Assembly: GCA_947495915.1 (NCBI GenBank) | Contig: CANMAW010000001.1 | Location: forward strand, 1-64,000 | DNA from: Maribacter algarum (ex Lu et al. 2025) (nom. illeg.) | GTDB taxonomy: Bacteria > Bacteroidota > Bacteroidia > Flavobacteriales > Flavobacteriaceae | Reading direction: 5' to 3' | DNA: 64,000 nt | In this document: piece after piece, positions 17,487 to 27,554 of the stretch | Numbering within the stretch: the stretch's first letter is position 1 | How the letters are laid out: each line of letters begins with the position of its first letter | Program-made: the position numbers and the translations under genes | The notes under the pieces: model-generated | What the model was told of the DNA's origin: nothing | The model's database searches: none | The model's input: only the letters and a program-made list of their open reading frames with translations

Positions 17487-18767
17487 TTATTCTGTTATTG
17501 GGCTTACCACTTGTACTCTTTCTACTTTACCGACGATTAACCAAAAGGACAAAAACCCAATAATTGTCATAGCGCCGATAAAATATAATGCCGGACTAAA
17601 ATCTCCATCCTTCACCAAAAGGCCAATGACAACAGGAACAACCACGGCTGAAAGTCCACCAATTAAATTAAATACTCCTCCCACCAAACCTATTAAATGT
17701 TTAGGTGCCATCAATGAAACAAAGACCCAAGTAATTGACGCAAGACCATTTCCAAAAAATGCCAAGGTCATAAATAATATTACATAAAAGGTATCATCAG
17801 TAAAATTAGCTCCTATAATCGATACAGATAATAATAGCCCGCATAATACGGGTGCTTTTCTCGCAATTTCAGCAGAACCTTTTTTTATCAAAAAATCTGA
17901 GGTAAATCCCGAAAGTAAAACTCCGGCAAAAGCAGCCAAAAAAGGCAATGATGCTAAAAATCCTGATTTAATAAAATCCAATCCGCGATACTCCACCAAA
18001 TAAGTTGGAAACCACGTCAGAAAAAATATTGATACAGACCCCACACAAAATTGACCTAGATAAATTCCCCATAGTTTTCTATGTTTAAAAGCTTGGGCCA
18101 AATCATACCAGCTAATTTTGGTTTTTGTATTGGTTTGAGATACCGAACCAATTAAACCTCCTCCTTGTTTTATATGCTGCAATTCTTCAGCGCTTACCGT
18201 TTTATGATCTTTTGGGTCACGATAAAATACATACCAAACAATTGCCCAAACGATTCCGATAATTCCAGAAACTATGAATAATCCGCGCCAACCAAGTTGG
18301 TCTTGAATTACGGTAAGTACTGGAAATAAGAAAGCTAACCCAATAAATTGTCCTGAAGTATAAATAGCAATTGCAGATGCCCTTTCATTTTCAGGAAACC
18401 ATTTCGTTACTATAGCATTATTGGCTGGGTACGCTGGCGCTTCAAAAATTCCGATACTTGCCCGCAAACCCAGTAGTATTATAAATGAATTAACAAAGCC
18501 TTGAAGCAACGTAGCTATTGACCAAAACAAGAGCATTAATCCATACAGCAATCTGGCGCTAATTCTATCTACAACAATACCTCCAGGAATTTGCAATGCT
18601 ACATATGTCCATCCGAATGCCGAAAATATTAAACCTAACTGAACTGACGATAAATCTAACGCTTCTTTAATGGCTGGTGCTGCCACCGAAATATTCGTTC
18701 TATCTAAATAATTGATAACTACACTACCGAATATTAAAGCCAATATGTTGTATCGCTTTTTGGTCAT
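17487..18767 (-). CDS. MFS transporter, anion:cation symporter type
   Basis: A 426-residue inner-membrane carrier with twelve predicted membrane segments. The N-terminal YLDRTNISVAAPAI motif and the following PGGIVVDRISAR loop are typical of the anion:cation symporter family, which includes hexuronate, galactonate and glucarate carriers. It is the first gene of the operon that continues with the galactonate-dehydratase-like enzyme. Uptake of a sugar acid or of an unsaturated or anhydro-sugar product is therefore likely. The upstream 160 bp contain a GCCTATAGGC palindrome (18886-18895) and the terminator of the susCD transcript, so a separate promoter should start here. Confidence 0.85.
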   Translation of the reverse strand: MTKKRYNILALIFGSVVINYLDRTNISVAAPAIKEALDLSSVQLGLIFSAFGWTYVALQIPGGIVVDRISARLLYGLMLLFWSIATLLQGFVNSFIILLGLRASIGIFEAPAYPANNAIVTKWFPENERASAIAIYTSGQFIGLAFLFPVLTVIQDQLGWRGLFIVSGIIGIVWAIVWYVFYRDPKDHKTVSAEELQHIKQGGGLIGSVSQTNTKTKISWYDLAQAFKHRKLWGIYLGQFCVGSVSIFFLTWFPTYLVEYRGLDFIKSGFLASLPFLAAFAGVLLSGFTSDFLIKKGSAEIARKAPVLCGLLLSVSIIGANFTDDTFYVILFMTLAFFGNGLASITWVFVSLMAPKHLIGLVGGVFNLIGGLSAVVVPVVIGLLVKDGDFSPALYFIGAMTIIGFLSFWLIVGKVERVQVVSPITE

Positions 18768-18926
18768 TGAAATTATATTGAAGGTTTTAGGCGTACAACC
18801 CTATCATTTAGAATTATCTGGTCGCCTTCTTATATATAAAATATGCTATCATCTTTTAAACCAATTATTATATGAAAGCATCTAAGCCTATAGGCATAAA
18901 AATATTTGCACATGATTAGGCAATGA

Positions 18927-18958
18927 GAAAAAACCGGAGACGAGCCCCGGTTTTTTTT
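18927..18958 (-). terminator. Rho-independent terminator of the susC-susD transcript
   Basis: On the minus strand AAAAAACCGG (18957-18948) pairs with CCGGTTTTTT (18936-18927), with a short GC-rich loop between them and a T-run. It lies about 40 bp after the susD stop codon and before the MFS promoter region, separating the two transcripts. Confidence 0.85.
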
Positions 18959-18992
18959 AGAAATAATCAAAAAATAATACTCAACTAAAATA

Positions 18993-20750
18993 TTAATATC
19001 CTTCGTTTTGAATAAGCGCCTCAGTTCTATTTATTTCCGATTGCGGTATTGGCAAATAGTACTGTTTTTGATCAAATGGTCTTGTTTCAATTGTAAATTC
19101 TTCAAAAGAAACACTTTCGTCCAAGTCTTTTGACCAGCGCATACCTTTGACGTCAAAACCAAGATTATCTTCATTTAACCAACGTCTTTCGTCAAAGAAG
19201 TTATGACCTTCAAAAGCAAGCTCTACCCTTCTCTCTCTTTTTATGGCCTCTAAAAGTTCTGGTCCGCTTGCGGTAATGGCAGGTTGTAAAGCTCTTTCCG
19301 ACACTCTACTTACATATCTTCTTGCTGTCTCTTCATCACCGGCTCTAAAAGATGCTTCCGCATAATTTAAATAAATTTCTGCAAGCCTGTAAATGATATA
19401 TGGTCTTCCTGGGCTGGCCTGCTTTACATCTGTACCCAATGCCTCATTTTGAAATTTACGCATTGCATAACCCGTTGTAGAACCATGTCTAAAATTCCCC
19501 AAAGTTTGTTGGTCTTGAGAAAAAGAATCTAAACCATCTGGAACCACGGTGTTATCTACAGAAATAGCATAATCAATAGGTCTTCCTCTAAAAGTCGCCC
19601 CTTGGTAATTGATGTTGGCATAAAAACGCAATTCGCGGTTCTCGTAAGGGTTAGCAGCATCAAAAGAAGGGCTGTCTGTAGTATTACCATCGTCCATATT
19701 GTAGATCATAGTATGGTTATGTAATGGAGTAGAAAGACTCCATCCATCAAAACCTCTAGGTGATTGGGCATTATCTGGCTGTGTTGTTACATCGGTACCA
19801 AACCCAAAAACAGTTCCCCCAAAAGGCCTTGCAAACAAAATATCTTCATTTACCGATAAAAATAGTTCTTGATAAGCCGTAGCATTTGGCGTACTAATCA
19901 AATCTCGGTCACCCACCAAATCAATTACTGCAGCAGCAGCATCTGCAGCATCTTGCCACTTATTGGGCTTGTCATAAGTATATAACTCTAAATTAGATGA
20001 TTGCGGAGCCATAGAAGGATCATGCAAATCACTCGCCGCATATAACAAAGTTCTAGATTTAAGCGCCAAGGCAGCTAGTCTTGTAGCTCTTCCAAATTCT
20101 CCACTATCTCTGGTTAAAGGTAAAAGCGGTGCAATTTCATCAATTTCACTAACTATAAAATCTACCACCTCTTGGTAACTGTTTCGTGGAATGTTAAAGT
20201 CATCATCTAGTGTTGCTGCAGAAGTCAACAATGGCACACCACCAAAGAACTTTAACAATTTTGAATATTGGTTGGCTCTCAAAAATCGCATTTCTGCCTT
20301 AAGTGCCTCAATTTCATCAGGATTATTTATTTGCGCCTCACTTTCTTCAACCAATTCTAAAAATACATTGGCCTGTCTTACATAAGTCCAAAGATCTTGC
20401 CACTTTTGACCTAACTGACCTACATTTGCCGAAGTCCATCCTCTCACTACATTGAAACGATCTAATGCTTGTGTAGCGGCGTTAAAATTCATTCTAGCTT
20501 CCATAGAGGCTATCTCTACGTTCATATAGCGCGCCCAAAACTGACTTCCAGCCCCAAAAGACTCGGTACTATTATATGTGGTAAGTAACAATAATTCTAC
20601 TTGCTCTGGTGTACTCAGCACCAAATCACTGGCAAAAGAATCCCTCACATCTATTTCTAAACTATCTTCACAAGCACTCAAGCTAAAGAGAATGATTGCT
20701 AGTACCATGGTACTATATCTTTTAATCGATTTATAATTTTTCATGATCAT
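18993..20750 (-). CDS. SusD/RagB-family outer-membrane glycan-binding lipoprotein
   Basis: A 585-residue SusD-like protein. The signal peptide ends in the lipobox SLSAC, giving a surface lipoprotein. The body shows SusD features: TPR-like helices in the first half (EALKAEMRFLRANQYSKLLKFFGGVPLL) and the C-terminal RLAEIYLNYAEASF and RRVELAFEGHNFFDERRW segments. It pairs with the SusC-like porin gene six bases upstream and should form the lid that captures oligosaccharides. ATG codons at 20750 and 20744 are both possible starts. The glycan is inferred to be carrageenan-derived from the neighbours. Confidence 0.95.
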   Translation of the reverse strand: MIMKNYKSIKRYSTMVLAIILFSLSACEDSLEIDVRDSFASDLVLSTPEQVELLLLTTYNSTESFGAGSQFWARYMNVEIASMEARMNFNAATQALDRFNVVRGWTSANVGQLGQKWQDLWTYVRQANVFLELVEESEAQINNPDEIEALKAEMRFLRANQYSKLLKFFGGVPLLTSAATLDDDFNIPRNSYQEVVDFIVSEIDEIAPLLPLTRDSGEFGRATRLAALALKSRTLLYAASDLHDPSMAPQSSNLELYTYDKPNKWQDAADAAAAVIDLVGDRDLISTPNATAYQELFLSVNEDILFARPFGGTVFGFGTDVTTQPDNAQSPRGFDGWSLSTPLHNHTMIYNMDDGNTTDSPSFDAANPYENRELRFYANINYQGATFRGRPIDYAISVDNTVVPDGLDSFSQDQQTLGNFRHGSTTGYAMRKFQNEALGTDVKQASPGRPYIIYRLAEIYLNYAEASFRAGDEETARRYVSRVSERALQPAITASGPELLEAIKRERRVELAFEGHNFFDERRWLNEDNLGFDVKGMRWSKDLDESVSFEEFTIETRPFDQKQYYLPIPQSEINRTEALIQNEGY

Positions 20751-20756
20751 TTTTTT

Positions 20757-23700
20757 TTAGAAACTAAAATTAACACCCAAAGTATATGTTTTTAGGGGAG
20801 TATATTGTGCTCCTCTAAAGTTGTTATAACCCGTAGCTTCTGGGTCAAGACCCAAATCCCAAATATCTGAGAAGAAAGTAGCTAGGTTAAACCCTCTGGC
20901 AAATAGGCGAACATCTGCAAATTTGATGACATCACCTTTTAAGGTATACGAAAGTTCCACTTCTTTAAGTCGCACAAAAGAAGCGTCAAAATAATATAGG
21001 TCAGCAAAACCATCAACGCCGTCTACCTGACCGCCACTAATGGCATCACCTTGCGCAAAGGCTCTTGGGTAGATTGAATTTGTGTTGTTTGGCGTCCATC
21101 TTTCGTTGAATACAAATTCAGGTTTTGCGCCTGATTGATCAAAGAATACCAAGGTTTCAGCTTGAGCTTGCCCTTGGAACAAGAAATTTAAGCCAAATGA
21201 CTTGTAATTGAATCCTCCATATACACCGTATTGTACTTGTGGGATGTTTGAAGTCGATGTTCTAATAAAATCATTTCCATCTACTACTCCATCTTCATTG
21301 ACGTCTACGTAAATTGGTTCTCCCGGTACAGTACCCTCTCTTTTTATAGCAGTAGCATCAACCTGCGCTTGATCTCTAAAGATACCATTGGTAGGGAAAA
21401 CTCTATTGTAAGAATCTATAGGCTTACCGGCTTGCTTTTGGGAATCTAAGATATTCTCGCCTTCTGGTAATGAGATTACTTCGTTACGAGCATTCGTAAA
21501 ATTCATTCCTAAATTATAAGAGAAGTTATCGCTTACTTGATCATTCCAAGCTAATTCAAATTCGTAACCCCAACTCTTTGTCTCACCTATGTTTTCAGCC
21601 GGAATTTGACTGTTCTGCAGCCCTATAAACCCAGGAATAGCCCCTGATCTATTCACCAAAATATCTGCTCTATCTTGTTCATAGTAGTTGAAATCACCAG
21701 ATAATTTATTATCGAATAAAGTAAAGTTCAAGCCAACATTCCATAGCTTGGCTGTTTCCCAAGTAACGTCAGTATTTGCCAATCTAGAAAGGTTATAGGT
21801 ATTGAAAAAGCTTTCGCCGCCTTCACCCAAAACATAGTAATTTGGAAATCTTGTCGCTAATGGATTGTTGGCGTTTCCTGTATTTGTTCCTAAATCGAAC
21901 AAGGAAAGGAATTGGTTAGGACCAATACGATCGTTACCCATTTCTGACCAAGAAGCCCTAAGTTTTAAACCGTCGATCCAACTTACCTTCTCTAAAAAAC
22001 CCTCTTTATCAATAGCCCAAGAAACTGCAGCACTTGGAAATGTTCCATAACGGTTGCCTTCTCCAAATCTACTAGACCCATCATAACGCATTGTAAAGTC
22101 AACAAAGTATTTTTTCTTAAAATCATACGATAGCGATCCAAAGAAATCTTGTCTCTTGAACTCAGAACTTGTTCCGCCAGAAGACTGTCTATCATCATTA
22201 TTACCTTGAAACAATTCTCCTCTGCTAGCATCAGGAAATCCACCAACTTTTGTTGCAAAGAAATTATTTGAATCATTGGTCAACCTTTCCATTCCCACAA
22301 AGGTGCTTATGGAATGATCACCAAAAGTATTATCGTAATGTAAACGTGCATTGTAAATTTGCTCATCAAACTTGCTAAAACTCTCTGTTAAGATACGTTC
22401 TGTTCCTTGCTGGTTAGATCCAATTCTTGGCTCAAAAGTACCATCATCTAATTGAGCATAAAAAGTCCATGGAGAATACCAAGATTTTGAATTGTTTTCA
22501 ATTTTTCTGAATCCTGTAAATCCTTTTATACTTAAGCCCTTTAAAACCTTATCTAAGTTCCAATCTGCTGTAAAACGACCTGTTGTCGTGTTTGTAAAAT
22601 TATCTTCAAAACCAGAGGCATTGCTTGAGGTTAAAATAGGATTACCTTCATCCCCTCCTCGCGCTGGAAGACCATTAGGGTATCTCGCTATTTCATTAGG
22701 CGGTAGTGCAAAAATTAGTTTATAAATATTATTTGTATTAACACCCGGCGCAGTCCTTTTACCAAAACGCGTAGCCAAATCTACACCTAGTTTAAAGCTT
22801 TCCGATAAATTGACATCGATATTAGAACGTAGTTGGTATTGCTTAAAACCTAAATCTCCAGATTTATATAAACCCTTTTGATCAATAAAATCTCCACTGA
22901 CAAAATATTTAGCTTTTTCAGTCCCACCAGATACAGAAAGAGAAGTTCTAGATTCTGGAGAAGTCTTTGCTAATACCTCATCTGCCCAATCAGTATTTGG
23001 AAAACTTGCAATGTCTTCAGGCGTAAATACAGGATCTGCATCAGCACCATTAACTCTAGCATTTATTTCATTCTCGTAGGTTGCAAACTGGTTAACATCC
23101 ATCAATTCTGGACGTTTGGTAAAAGATGAAACGTTATAAGCATGTGAAAAATTTATTTTTGGCTTCCCGCTTTTACCTCTTTTTGTGGTTACCAAAATAA
23201 CCCCATTAGCCGCTCTTGAACCATAAATTGCCGCTGCACCGTCTTTTAGAACGGTAAGTGATGCAATATCTTGCGGTGCAAGTTGTGAGAACGAACCCGA
23301 AGGAACTCCATCTATAAGAATCAATGGACTGTTATTACCAAGAGTGGACTTACCCCTGATTAAGATCGTAGTAGCATCATCATCTGTATTGCCACCGCCA
23401 CCATTGCCTGCACCCGGTACACCACCACGGTCACTAATTATCAAACCCGAAGCTCTACCTGCCAAGGATTTGGCAACATCTTTACTTGATGATTGCTCTA
23501 TAGCCTTGCTATCAATAGTACTTACAGACCCAGTTACTTCTCCTTTTTTCTTGGTCGTATACCCAAGTACCACAACCTCATCTAATTGAGCAGCATCTTC
23601 TTCAAGAATAATGTCGATACTGGTTTGCCCGTTTAAAGTAATTTCTTTGGAAGCATATCCAATATACGATGCCACTAAAGTTGCATTTGCATCATTCACA

Positions 23701-23954
23701 TTTAATGTGAAGTTACCGTCAAAATCTGATTGTGTGCCGACTGTAGTACCTTTTACTACTACACTTGCGCCTGGCAATGGTCCCTGTTCATCTGATATCG
23801 TTCCTGAGACAACATGGTCTTGTGCAAAAGACACTGTTAAGTTCAAGAACAAACAAAGAATAGTACAGCAAATTACCCGATGTGTATTGTCAAAATAAAG
23901 ACCACCCCCCTTTGGGTTTTCTTTTTTAGCAATAGCTTTTTTCATTTTTCCCAT
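20757..23954 (-). CDS. SusC/RagA-family TonB-dependent oligosaccharide transporter
   Basis: An outer-membrane SusC-like porin of 1065 residues from the preferred ATG at 23954. The frame is open to a TTG at 24014, but the ATG has a GGAAAG ribosome site and starts a standard signal region. After the signal (ending VSFAQ) comes a carboxypeptidase-regulatory-like domain (VSGTISDEQGPLPGASVVVKGTTVGTQSD), then the plug (ASGLIISDRGG, PLILIDGVP, LKDGAAAIYGSRAANGVILVTTK), then a long beta-barrel ending in aromatic F. It imports oligosaccharides with TonB energy together with SusD. It lacks an N-terminal signalling (STN) domain, so it is not coupled to an anti-sigma system by itself. Confidence 0.95.
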   Translation of the reverse strand: MGKMKKAIAKKENPKGGGLYFDNTHRVICCTILCLFLNLTVSFAQDHVVSGTISDEQGPLPGASVVVKGTTVGTQSDFDGNFTLNVNDANATLVASYIGYASKEITLNGQTSIDIILEEDAAQLDEVVVLGYTTKKKGEVTGSVSTIDSKAIEQSSSKDVAKSLAGRASGLIISDRGGVPGAGNGGGGNTDDDATTILIRGKSTLGNNSPLILIDGVPSGSFSQLAPQDIASLTVLKDGAAAIYGSRAANGVILVTTKRGKSGKPKINFSHAYNVSSFTKRPELMDVNQFATYENEINARVNGADADPVFTPEDIASFPNTDWADEVLAKTSPESRTSLSVSGGTEKAKYFVSGDFIDQKGLYKSGDLGFKQYQLRSNIDVNLSESFKLGVDLATRFGKRTAPGVNTNNIYKLIFALPPNEIARYPNGLPARGGDEGNPILTSSNASGFEDNFTNTTTGRFTADWNLDKVLKGLSIKGFTGFRKIENNSKSWYSPWTFYAQLDDGTFEPRIGSNQQGTERILTESFSKFDEQIYNARLHYDNTFGDHSISTFVGMERLTNDSNNFFATKVGGFPDASRGELFQGNNDDRQSSGGTSSEFKRQDFFGSLSYDFKKKYFVDFTMRYDGSSRFGEGNRYGTFPSAAVSWAIDKEGFLEKVSWIDGLKLRASWSEMGNDRIGPNQFLSLFDLGTNTGNANNPLATRFPNYYVLGEGGESFFNTYNLSRLANTDVTWETAKLWNVGLNFTLFDNKLSGDFNYYEQDRADILVNRSGAIPGFIGLQNSQIPAENIGETKSWGYEFELAWNDQVSDNFSYNLGMNFTNARNEVISLPEGENILDSQKQAGKPIDSYNRVFPTNGIFRDQAQVDATAIKREGTVPGEPIYVDVNEDGVVDGNDFIRTSTSNIPQVQYGVYGGFNYKSFGLNFLFQGQAQAETLVFFDQSGAKPEFVFNERWTPNNTNSIYPRAFAQGDAISGGQVDGVDGFADLYYFDASFVRLKEVELSYTLKGDVIKFADVRLFARGFNLATFFSDIWDLGLDPEATGYNNFRGAQYTPLKTYTLGVNFSF

Positions 23955-24497
23955 AAAGCTTTCCGTTGTTTGGTTAAAGTTTAGTTTTAATAGTTTTTTT
24001 TTGAACTGCAACAAACTAGTACCGTGGTGATTATCACAGACTAACTACAATTACCCTACAAAAGAAGCGGAAGAAATGCTCTTTGAATTCCAGTAAATTA
24101 CCTTCTATTAGCATTATTCTAACCTATTTGATAAATCACTATTATTCGGCCTTCTATTTTGTGAATTTTCTAATTTAATTTCATTATTCTCATTTAATTA
24201 ATGAAATCACCTACGATAAAATCCACAAAAATTTATTGATATACATTCACAACTAATTGAATTTTAATAATTTAAGCAAGAACACAATTATAAAAACAAA
24301 CACTACAACCAAAAATCAGTCATTATGATTAAAATGGCTCTGATTTTAGCCACAATAGCTCAAATTAAGGACTTTAAGTACTATTTTAACATAATTGAAT
24401 TAAATCTGAAAGAGAATTTTAAAAGTGAATAGTTAAATCAACCAAAAGCTAATTGCCTTTTATGGTCATTAAACTATTAAATAAAAAAGTCAAAGAA
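23955..24497. other. Regulatory intergenic region upstream of susC
   Basis: About 540 bp of AT-rich sequence with no credible gene. It must hold the susC promoter and the end of the dau-type operon. An 11-bp palindrome GTGATTATCAC lies at 24027-24037. On the minus strand next to it (24057-24038) is TGTAGGGTAATTGTAGTTAG, which loosely resembles the TGTAGGT-N-GTTA motif found upstream of the GH127 and permease genes. No exact -33/-7 pair was found. Confidence 0.4.
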
Positions 24498-25148
24498 TTA
24501 TTTCTTACAATAGGATAGAATTTCATTTCGAACTTGATCAAAATGATTCTTTAATGCTATATAGTCATTATTAAAAAGCATGCGCTTATCAATCAGAGAG
24601 CTTCCCATACCAACACCAACAACACCTGCGTTAAAAAACGAACTGATATTATTCAGTGAAACACCACCTGTTGGCACTAATTTAATATCATTTAATGGAG
24701 CCAAAATGTCTTTCATATATTGCGAACCCAGTTGGGTTGCTGGAAATACTTTTACAGCAGATGCACCTAACGACCATGCCTTATAAATTTCAGTTGGCGT
24801 ATATGCACCCGGAAAGACTGGAATATTAGAAGCTACACACTTTTCAATCACAGCTGCATCAATTATAGGTGTTACAATAAATTGGGCTCCTGCATTAATA
24901 GCAACCTCTAATTCTTTTAGGTTACAAACAGTACCAGCACCAACATTTAGTTGAGGAAAATCATCCCTTAACTCCCTGATAATTTTAGCAACTTCAGGGG
25001 TATTCATGGTTATTTCAATAGTATAAAAACTAGCTTTTTCATAGGCTAGAGCAATGTTTTTTATCTTATCAACTTCTAAACCTCTAACTATACCAACCAC
25101 TGGTGTTTTATAAAAGTTACTCCAAGAAAATTCTGATTTATTTTGCAT
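24498..25148 (-). CDS. dgoA: KDPG/KDPGal aldolase (copy 2, DauD-like)
   Basis: A 216-residue class I aldolase of the Eda/DgoA family. Glu45 (IEITMNT), GAGTV (70-74), TPIID, FPGAYTP and Schiff-base Lys133 (VKVFPA) are all present at the same positions as in copy 1. It is the last gene of the run cycloisomerase-dehydrogenase-kinase-aldolase and overlaps the kinase gene by 11 bases. In the 3,6-anhydro-D-galactose pathway this is the DauD step, cleaving 2-keto-3-deoxy-6-phosphogalactonate to pyruvate and glyceraldehyde-3-phosphate. The family assignment is firm; the substrate stereochemistry is inferred from the operon. Confidence 0.92.
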   Translation of the reverse strand: MQNKSEFSWSNFYKTPVVGIVRGLEVDKIKNIALAYEKASFYTIEITMNTPEVAKIIRELRDDFPQLNVGAGTVCNLKELEVAINAGAQFIVTPIIDAAVIEKCVASNIPVFPGAYTPTEIYKAWSLGASAVKVFPATQLGSQYMKDILAPLNDIKLVPTGGVSLNNISSFFNAGVVGVGMGSSLIDKRMLFNNDYIALKNHFDQVRNEILSYCKK

Positions 25149-26088
25149 ATAATTCTATGATTCTTTTTTGACCTGACAACAATGCGTTTTCTAACACCTT
25201 ATCTTCAAAACAAATGATGTTATTTTTACCACAATTTTTTTTAAGTGCCAACCCGTACATAGTTAAGAAGGGCTCAGAAGCCGCCAAAACTATAGTGCTA
25301 TCAAAATCTTCAAGATAAGACAACTCGTCAGCTATAAGCATACCACTTAATCTGAAATAGTTCTCTTCTTTGCAACTATTCTGTAATAAATGTCGAGCTC
25401 TAATTGAAAAGAGATTGGCACTCAATTGTTCTTTAGCTCCTATTTGCAAGCCTTCAACAAACGCAGCGGAATTGCGCTCATTCCAGTTTCCATGATGTAC
25501 GCTATTTGACAAAATACTTTTTGTTGTTAATACATCAAAAAGCTCACCAGTCATGTAACTCTTCAAAGTGGTAAAAGCATTTGACTTAAACTCAACATGT
25601 TTACTGTGGGTACCAGGCAATATCAGAATACCAGAGTCATATTCTTTCAAGTAAGTCGACAATCCTAAGGCCTGCACTTCTTCACCTCGCATCATACCCG
25701 AAGTAGATTTCACACCAGACACCAATAATAGGTCTAGGTCTTTTTGAAAAGGAATCTCCTTAAATAACAACCCCGTACCATTTTCATAAAAAGGAATGGT
25801 TCCATAGTCTAACTCTTTCAATCCTATATTGCTTGAAGCCATGCCAGCAGCTACAACTAAAGAGGCCTTTTCATACTCATTCAACTCTAGTATTTGATTG
25901 GCCAAATATGTTTTAAAATACTGTGTTTGATCTACTTCATTTTGAAGTAAGAATTTTTGATGCAATAATTTGACCCCTTCATTGGTTTTATGCTCTGCTT
26001 CTATTTTTAAATCAGCAGTTTTCACAAGCCTAAGTCTAAAGTTGGAAGTACCCCAATCACAACTAATAAAATAATCTGGAAAAGTCAT
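25138..26088 (-). CDS. dgoK: 2-keto-3-deoxygalactonate kinase (copy 2, DauC-like)
   Basis: A 316-residue DgoK-family kinase. The phosphate loop CDWGTSNFR (10-18), AGMASSNIG, SGMMRGEE and LPGTHSKH are intact. It overlaps the aldehyde dehydrogenase gene upstream by four bases and the aldolase gene downstream by 11, so it belongs to a tightly coupled four-gene operon. It corresponds to the DauC step of anhydrogalactose use. It shares the gene order and clear similarity with the pair at 3243-4828, but the two differ at many positions, so the duplication is old or one pair was acquired separately. Confidence 0.92.
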   Translation of the reverse strand: MTFPDYFISCDWGTSNFRLRLVKTADLKIEAEHKTNEGVKLLHQKFLLQNEVDQTQYFKTYLANQILELNEYEKASLVVAAGMASSNIGLKELDYGTIPFYENGTGLLFKEIPFQKDLDLLLVSGVKSTSGMMRGEEVQALGLSTYLKEYDSGILILPGTHSKHVEFKSNAFTTLKSYMTGELFDVLTTKSILSNSVHHGNWNERNSAAFVEGLQIGAKEQLSANLFSIRARHLLQNSCKEENYFRLSGMLIADELSYLEDFDSTIVLAASEPFLTMYGLALKKNCGKNNIICFEDKVLENALLSGQKRIIELYAK

Positions 26089-27554
26089 GCCTGCAAAGCT
26101 CGAGAAACCCTCTTTTTTACCAAGTAATCATCTAAAGCATAGGTAGAGCAATCTACACCAATACCACTATTTTTAACGCCGCCATGTGGCAGGTAAATAT
26201 CATACTTCACTCCATTTAACTGAATCTCACCAAACTCTAATTTATCAGTGAAATAATTCAATGTTTCTTTATTACTAGAAAAGACATATGAAGCCAATCC
26301 TGCATTAGTATTATTAGATAATTTTAGTGCTTCTTCTTTGGTTTTAAAGCCTACAATTATAGCAACCGGACCAAAAATTTCATGCTGTAATATTTCGGCA
26401 TTATTATCTTTCATTCGTATTACCGTTGGTTCAAAATAATACCCATGACCATCGATTGGGCTACCCCCGCACCGTATCTGACCACCTTGTTTTACCGCTT
26501 CATCTATAATTTGCTTTACTTTTACAACAGAGGCTTTATTTGCCAAAGGCCCCATTTCTGGCTTATTCTCTCTTCCAAAACCAATTTTAGTTTTATTAAA
26601 GTTTTTCACCATGCCTTCAGTAAAAGAATCGATAACTGATTCGTGAATAAAAAAGCGATTTGGCGCCACACAAATTTGCCCAGTGTTTCCGATTTTCAAG
26701 GCAGTACCTAATTCAACCGCAAGTGCCATATCAGCATCATCCATAACTATAAAAGGTGCATTACCGCCACACTCCATGCTATATCTCTTAATCGATGTTT
26801 GCGCACTTTGTGTAATTAATTTTTGTGCTGTTTCTGTAGACCCAATCATTGTAATAAGTCTCGGAATCGTACTTTCGCAAAGCGGTATACCCACATCTTT
26901 TACATCACCACAAATAATCGTAACAACACCTTTCGGGAAATTAATTTCGGCACATAATTCGCCAATAATATAGGCGGATAAAGGAGAAAACTCTGAAGGT
27001 TTCAAAATAATACTTGAGCCAGATGCTAAGGCCGGCCCTAGTTTAAAACCTAAGTTTAACAATGGAAAATTATATGCTAAAAAAGCCACGGCAACACCTA
27101 ATGGTTGTGACACCAATTTGTGTTCATGAGTACCTTCTTTATCAGCTATTGGAATGTCTTTTCGCAGCTTTATTTCATCAGCGTAATATTGCAATGAGTT
27201 AATGATACTCGTAAGGTCTTCATCGGTTCCTTCCCAAACCTTACCCATTTCATACATGATACTCTCTCGAAGTAAATCTCTGTTTTCAATGAGCTTATTT
27301 CTCAACTTATCAATCCATTGCAACCTAGTTTCCAGAGGCATCACAGACCAAGATTCAAAACCTTTTTGAGCTGATTGCAATGCTCGTTTAGTATCTTCTT
27401 TTCCTGCCCAAGCAATGGTAGCTATTGGTTTTTCATCAGCAGGACAAATAACCTCAAAGGTTTTACCATCTTGCGCATCTACTAATTCACCGTCGATATA
27501 TAATTTTTTATGTCCGAACTTTAAATTCTGTATCATTTGTATCTTTTTCTTCAT
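26085..27554 (-). CDS. Aldehyde dehydrogenase, 3,6-anhydro-D-galactose dehydrogenase-like (DauA)
   Basis: A 489-residue NAD(P)-dependent aldehyde dehydrogenase. Key residues are Asn162 (YNFPLL), Glu261 (MECGGNAPF) and nucleophile Cys295 (NTGQICVAPNRF), and the cofactor-binding LKPSEFSP segment is present. The gene sits between the cycloisomerase and KDGal kinase genes, matching the order expected for oxidation of 3,6-anhydro-D-galactose to 3,6-anhydro-D-galactonate. The start overlaps the cycloisomerase gene by 47 bases from this ATG, or by 29 from the internal ATG at 27536 (MIQNLKFGHK); the latter may be the true start. The family is certain and the substrate inferred. Confidence 0.85.
   Translation of the reverse strand: MKKKIQMIQNLKFGHKKLYIDGELVDAQDGKTFEVICPADEKPIATIAWAGKEDTKRALQSAQKGFESWSVMPLETRLQWIDKLRNKLIENRDLLRESIMYEMGKVWEGTDEDLTSIINSLQYYADEIKLRKDIPIADKEGTHEHKLVSQPLGVAVAFLAYNFPLLNLGFKLGPALASGSSIILKPSEFSPLSAYIIGELCAEINFPKGVVTIICGDVKDVGIPLCESTIPRLITMIGSTETAQKLITQSAQTSIKRYSMECGGNAPFIVMDDADMALAVELGTALKIGNTGQICVAPNRFFIHESVIDSFTEGMVKNFNKTKIGFGRENKPEMGPLANKASVVKVKQIIDEAVKQGGQIRCGGSPIDGHGYYFEPTVIRMKDNNAEILQHEIFGPVAIIVGFKTKEEALKLSNNTNAGLASYVFSSNKETLNYFTDKLEFGEIQLNGVKYDIYLPHGGVKNSGIGVDCSTYALDDYLVKKRVSRALQA

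Noticed and set aside
20716-20735. TTTTAATCGATTTA near the susD start as a LacI operator
   Set aside because: Only the central half matches the operator, it is not symmetric, and it lies inside the susD coding sequence.
20757-24014. SusC start at TTG 24014
   Set aside because: The upstream extension starts with TTG and has no signal character. The ATG at 23954 has a better ribosome site and leads directly to the signal region.
24498-26088. Classifying the kinase-aldolase pair as part of an alginate (KDG) pathway
   Set aside because: They are embedded with an aldehyde dehydrogenase and a cycloisomerase next to sulfatases and GH127. Alginate lyases and a DEH reductase are absent from this operon.
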